Shown piece after piece: positions 60,502 through 64,000 of a stretch of 64,000 bases of DNA. The stretch is taken from positions 73,363-137,362 of the forward strand of contig UQUN01000003.1 in assembly GCA_900544175.1 (NCBI GenBank). The letters run 5' to 3'. The position numbers were made by a program, and so were the translations under genes. The stretch is from an uncultured Alistipes sp. GTDB lineage: Bacteria; Bacteroidota; Bacteroidia; Bacteroidales; UBA932. Position 1 is the first letter of the stretch. Each line of letters begins with the position of its first letter. The notes under the pieces are model-generated. The model searched no databases. It was given only the letters and a program-made list of their open reading frames with translations, and had not been told where the DNA came from.

Positions 60502-60541
60502 AAAGTGCCTGCCGGAACCACATCTCCGGCAGGCACTTTTG
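60502..60541 (+). terminator. Terminator of the rimP-nusA-infB operon
   Basis: Perfect 15-bp arms (AAAGTGCCTGCCGGA at 60502-60516 and its reverse complement at 60525-60539) around an 8-nt loop, 20 bases past the infB stop. The U-run is short (CTTTTG), but the GC-rich stem is strong. Confidence 0.75.
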
Positions 60542-60592
60542 CATCCATACACTTTCAAGCGGACACAAGAGATGATTTTTTGGTTATTCAGA

Positions 60593-60600
60593 TATTTTTG
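60593..60600 (+). promoter_or_regulatory. -7 box for the MATE transporter gene
   Basis: Plus-strand TATTTTTG, 38 bases before the ATG at 60639, just past the infB terminator. Confidence 0.45.
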
Positions 60601-60638
60601 CCCAATTTTGTCCGCATTTTTCAGATTACAGTGAACTC

Positions 60639-61988
60639 ATGCAACGCGATGCCATAGATTTTGGAACAGTAAATATTCCGTCCCTGTTCGGCAAGTATTT
60701 TATCACGACACTGCTGGGAATGGTCAGCATGTCGGCGGTCACTGCCATAGACGGCATATTCGTCGGACACGGCGTAGGCAGCGACGGCATAGCCGCTGTC
60801 AACATCTGCGTTCCTGTCTGGATGATATTCACAGGCCTGGGGCTGATGGCTGGAGCGGGAAGCTCAGTAGTGGCCTCCATACATCTTGCAAAAGGAAAGA
60901 TCAAGGCTGCCCGTCTCAACGTGACGCAGTCGATTCTGTTTGTCACAATAATATCGGTCATCGTAACGGCACTCATCATGGCATTTCCGGAAAGGACAGC
61001 CATGATGCTCGGATCTTCAGACCATCTGATGCCATTGGTGCTGGATTACCTCACGTGGATAGTTCCGGCCCTGACATTCCAGATGTGGCTGTCGGTGTCC
61101 CTGTACATCATACGCCTGGACGGCGCACCTCAGTACGCCATGTGGTGCTCTATCACCGCAGCAATCATAAACACCGTACTCGACTGGCTGTTCATTTTCC
61201 CTCTCGGGATGGGAGTCAAGGGAGCGGCCATTGCCACCGGTATCAGTCTTGTGGCAGGAGGATGCATGGGGATAGGCTACCTGATGCTGAAAGCCCGCAT
61301 TGTAAGGCTGATAAAACTTAAACTGAGCCGTAAGAGCATACGTCTTAGTCTCCGCGACATCGGTTATCAGTGCAGGGTCGGCTCCCCTGCCCTGCTCGGT
61401 GAGGCCACGATAGCCGTTCTGATGTTCATGGGCAACCAGGTCTTCATGCGCTACCTCGGAGATGACGGAGTCGGAGCCTTCGGCGTGGCCTGCTACTATA
61501 CCCCGTTCGTATTCATGTTCGGAAATGCTGTCGCCCAGTCTGTCCAGCCCATTGTCAGCTTCAATTACGGAGCAGGCAAGATGAACCGTGTACTATCGGC
61601 CGGCCGTCTCTCCATCATCACAGCCATAGTCTGTGGAGCTGCCGGCATGGCCCTGTTCATGCTCCTGCCGGGTCCTTTAGTAGGACTGTTCATCGGACAG
61701 GACGGCAATGCAGCCCGCATCGCCATCGAGGGCCTGCCTCTGTTCGCTCTCGGATATGTATTCTACGTGACCAACGTAGCCTCGATCGGGCTTCTCCAGA
61801 GTCTGGAGAAAATGCTGCCCGCCACAATCTTCGCCTGCATGCGCGGATTAGTGTTCATCGTCCCGAGCTTCATCATCATGCCGCGTCTCTTGGGCGATGC
61901 GGGCATCTGGCTCGCCATGCCCGTCTCCGAATTGCTGACCACCGTCTCCATCGCCATATACCATTTCTGCCGACGAAAACATACCTGA
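60639..61988 (+). CDS. MATE family efflux transporter
   Basis: 449 residues, about twelve membrane helices in two MatE halves. N-terminal GMVSMSAVTAIDGIFVGHGVGSDGIAAVN and the second-half QVFMRYLGDDGVGAFGVACYYTPF and AVAQSVQPIVSFNYGAGK are characteristic. It exports cationic drugs or metabolites with Na+ or H+; the specific substrate is unknown. Single-gene unit between terminator and the convergent SLC13 gene. Confidence 0.92.
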   Translation: MQRDAIDFGTVNIPSLFGKYFITTLLGMVSMSAVTAIDGIFVGHGVGSDGIAAVNICVPVWMIFTGLGLMAGAGSSVVASIHLAKGKIKAARLNVTQSILFVTIISVIVTALIMAFPERTAMMLGSSDHLMPLVLDYLTWIVPALTFQMWLSVSLYIIRLDGAPQYAMWCSITAAIINTVLDWLFIFPLGMGVKGAAIATGISLVAGGCMGIGYLMLKARIVRLIKLKLSRKSIRLSLRDIGYQCRVGSPALLGEATIAVLMFMGNQVFMRYLGDDGVGAFGVACYYTPFVFMFGNAVAQSVQPIVSFNYGAGKMNRVLSAGRLSIITAIVCGAAGMALFMLLPGPLVGLFIGQDGNAARIAIEGLPLFALGYVFYVTNVASIGLLQSLEKMLPATIFACMRGLVFIVPSFIIMPRLLGDAGIWLAMPVSELLTTVSIAIYHFCRRKHT

Positions 61989-61999
61989 TGCGCGACCTG

Positions 62000-62040
62000 T
62001 TCTGAAATCCCCGGTCACAGCCGCGTGGCCGGTATCAGAA
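62000..62040. repeat. Nested inverted repeat between convergent genes
   Basis: TTCTGA (62000-62005) pairs with TCAGAA (62035-62040), and inside it CCGGTCAC (62011-62018) pairs with GTGGCCGG (62025-62032, one wobble). It lies between the convergent MATE and SLC13 stops and includes the SLC13 stop codon. A shared terminator is likely, although no U-run follows. Confidence 0.35.
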
Positions 62041-63891
62041 AGGAAACAACAACGGCAGTACAAAGACCATGACCATACCGACGATAATCTGAAGAGGCAG
62101 GCCTACCTTGACATAGTCCATGAACGTGTACTGTCCGGCCGGCATCACCAGTGCGTTGGGCGGAGTGGAGAAAGGCGAGGCGAAACACATGCTGGCAGCA
62201 ACAGTAACCCCAAAAAGCAGCGGTACCGGGCTTACTCCTATCTGAATGGCACTCTGCAGGGCGATAGGAGCCATCAGCACAGCCGTTACGGTATTGCTTA
62301 TGAACATGGTCATCAAAGATGTGGTGAAATAGATTCCAGCCATCAACGCCAGGGGACCGTAAGCGCCCAGACCGCTCACCAGCGTATCTGATATCATCTC
62401 AGACACTCCGGTCTTCTCCAGAGCCAGAGACATCGGCAGCATCCCGGCGAAAAGCACTATTGTCTCCCAGTTGATGGTCTTATACGCCGCCTCCACGTTG
62501 CGGAAGCATCCTGTAAGTATCATCAGCACCGCCGCTATAAGAACCGCCGTCACCGGATCCACCGGTATAAAGTCGAACACCATCATGGCTATCATCAGCA
62601 GCATGATAAGTCCGGCCACGGGGGCCTTGTAGTCCAGCGTAACCTTTGAGGCCTGTACCATAGGCTGCCCGAGAACCACCCAATCCGTGTCCTCATTGCC
62701 GAGACGCCCTATGTCCTGCCACGCCCCCTGCACTAACAGCACGTCTCCGCTGTGCAGTTTTTCCTTGCCCAGGTCGTGCAGGATATAATCCTTCCTGCGA
62801 CGTATTCCAAGCACATTCAAGTTGAACTTATCCCTGAAACCGGCCTCCTTGACTGTACGGTTGACGATATTGGAGGTAGGCATGAGCACTATCTCCGCTA
62901 TACCTATATCATAAAATCCCAATGAACCGCTTGAGTCAGATGTCTCCAGAGAATGGCCGTCCATCATCTCCAATGCGAAATCGGAAGCGAACCTGCTTAC
63001 TGAATCCGGTTCTCCTGACACATACAGCACATCACCTGTCTGAAACACCGTATCCGAGGAAGCCAGTTTCTGAGAAACAGTCTTAAGAAATCTGTGCTGG
63101 GAACCCTCTCCCCTGCGGATCTCAAGCAGGTTGAGTCCGTAGCGGTTCCTCAAGTCCAGGTCGACCACTGTCCTGCCAGTAACACCGGAGCCGGTCACGG
63201 CCTTGAGACGGAACAGATTATGGGAAAGACCATATTCCTTGACAAGCTGGCTGAGCGATTTTCCGGAAGATGACCTGTCTTCCTGCTTTCCCTTTTTCGA
63301 GAGGAAAATCCTGGTCAGCGGAAACAGCACGACTATGCCCACCACGACGCAGATCAGACCGACAGGCAGAAAAGAGAAAAAGCCAAGCGGCTCATAACCG
63401 GCACCGACAAGAGTATCTTGTATAACAAGGTTGGGAGGTGTACCGATAAGCGTCATCATGCCACCCATGCTGCTGGCAAATGCCAAAGGCATCAAAAGCC
63501 TGCCCGAACTCACTCCCGCATTTGCCGCCATGCTCACCACTATGGGCAACATAAGCGCGACGGTCCCTGTATTGCTCACAAAAGCTCCTATGGCCGAAGT
63601 TCCGAGTATGACCAGAAGAAAGAGACGTGTCTCACTGTTCCCGGCAAGCTTGAGCAGCTTGGAACCTATCATTTTTGCAAGTCCTGTCTGGAAGATTGCA
63701 CCACCTACTACGAACAGACCGGCCATCATGATGACTACAGAATTGGAAAATCCCGACAAGGCCTCCGCAGGAGTCAGAATATGGAAAATGAGCAGAGATA
63801 TAAGCACACAAAGAGCCACGATATCCGAACGAACCTTTCCAGAGGCAAAAAACACTACAGAAATACCAAGTATAATAAGAGTCACCCACAT
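62035..63891 (-). CDS. SLC13-type (DASS) transporter with two TrkA-C domains
   Basis: 618 residues. Membrane segments at both ends (about 1-195 and 400-618) with GLFVVGGAIFQTGLAKMIG, TPPNLVIQDTLVGAGY and late SNTVTAVLMAPIALQSA and FASPFSTPPNALVMPAG. Two TrkA-C (RCK-C-like) domains lie between about 210 and 380, giving NRYGLNLLEIRRGEG and FNLNVLGIRRRKDYI repeats. This layout occurs in sulfate/anion permeases of the SLC13 group, but the substrate cannot be fixed. A -7 box TAAATTTG lies 19 bases upstream at 63910-63917. Confidence 0.9.
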   Translation of the reverse strand: MWVTLIILGISVVFFASGKVRSDIVALCVLISLLIFHILTPAEALSGFSNSVVIMMAGLFVVGGAIFQTGLAKMIGSKLLKLAGNSETRLFLLVILGTSAIGAFVSNTGTVALMLPIVVSMAANAGVSSGRLLMPLAFASSMGGMMTLIGTPPNLVIQDTLVGAGYEPLGFFSFLPVGLICVVVGIVVLFPLTRIFLSKKGKQEDRSSSGKSLSQLVKEYGLSHNLFRLKAVTGSGVTGRTVVDLDLRNRYGLNLLEIRRGEGSQHRFLKTVSQKLASSDTVFQTGDVLYVSGEPDSVSRFASDFALEMMDGHSLETSDSSGSLGFYDIGIAEIVLMPTSNIVNRTVKEAGFRDKFNLNVLGIRRRKDYILHDLGKEKLHSGDVLLVQGAWQDIGRLGNEDTDWVVLGQPMVQASKVTLDYKAPVAGLIMLLMIAMMVFDFIPVDPVTAVLIAAVLMILTGCFRNVEAAYKTINWETIVLFAGMLPMSLALEKTGVSEMISDTLVSGLGAYGPLALMAGIYFTTSLMTMFISNTVTAVLMAPIALQSAIQIGVSPVPLLFGVTVAASMCFASPFSTPPNALVMPAGQYTFMDYVKVGLPLQIIVGMVMVFVLPLLFPF

Positions 63892-63909
63892 AAAAGAAGA
63901 TTTTATCTA

Positions 63910-63917
63910 CAAATTTA
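63910..63917 (-). promoter_or_regulatory. -7 box for the SLC13-type transporter gene
   Basis: Minus-strand TAAATTTG, 19 bases before the start codon at 63891. Nothing else is seen from here to the window end. Confidence 0.45.
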
Positions 63918-64000
63918 CGGAAAATCCATGGAAAAACCTCCAAATTTCGGCAGATTAACGCAATGTAATCTGTGAATTAAGTAGTTAGGAGAAAATCGCG

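Overview
The window looks like a chromosome segment of a Gram-negative anaerobe of the order Bacteroidales. Reasons seen in the sequence: about twenty promoter boxes of the Bacteroidota form TAnnTTTG rather than a sigma70 -10/-35; weak or absent Shine-Dalgarno sequences; SusC-like TonB-dependent receptor architecture, an S46 dipeptidyl peptidase, FISUMP and DUF3078 proteins, hybrid membrane-AraC regulators and an LpxD/LpxC/LpxA lipid A cluster. The genus cannot be settled from the sequence alone.

Layout. 1-4.7 kb: a cut-off lipoprotein, a DUF2795 protein, a PduO-type cobalamin adenosyltransferase, a LolD-like ABC ATPase, folE, a CCA-adding enzyme and an HsdR-N nuclease-like protein. 4.7-15 kb: holA, two tandem AraC regulators, two tandem YitT membrane proteins, then leuS, an M28-peptidase-like/TonB-C fusion, gcvT and a SPOR lipoprotein in one leftward run. 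15-23.4 kb: DUF389 protein, CapA-like phosphatase and PhoH rightward; LemA with two TPM-domain proteins and a FISUMP lipoprotein leftward; an ApbE-esterase fusion. Two tRNA-Pro genes lie at 23.4-23.6 kb. 23.7-34.4 kb is a long leftward block: TonB receptor, HMA protein, a GltA/SudB (Nfn-like) pair, EtfB, EtfA, acyl-CoA dehydrogenase and DPP11. This reads as metal uptake followed by flavin-based electron transfer and peptide/amino-acid catabolism.

34.5-43.2 kb is the accessory part. It holds an MFS transporter, three AraC-type or HxlR-type regulators with their neighbours, two flavin reductases, a GNAT and a hexapeptide acetyltransferase. It also holds clear decay: a frameshifted and truncated EamA transporter, a truncated DUF3990 gene beside intact DUF3791, a headless Crp/Fnr gene, a DUF4405 fragment, three 83-bp tandem repeats and a 110-bp multi-stem inverted repeat.

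43.2-64 kb returns to core genes: sppA, tilS, a DUF3078 outer-membrane protein, a conserved hypothetical, proS, an aromatic-rich lipoprotein, an OMPP1/FadL-like porin, wbqC-lpxA-lpxC-lpxD, the rimP-nusA-infB operon behind an attenuator-like hairpin, a MATE exporter and an SLC13-type transporter.

The best candidates for something new are four. First, the AraC regulator at 40.6 kb has its operator copied, with identical promoter geometry, in front of the next gene. Second, there is the unexplained repeat/inverted-repeat DNA at 42.2-42.5 kb. Third, RimP is only 87 residues and LpxC lacks its usual FabZ fusion. Fourth, there are fusion or degenerate enzymes (ApbE-esterase; an M28 domain lacking metal ligands with a TonB-C tail). 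No CRISPR array, prophage or complete insertion sequence was seen.
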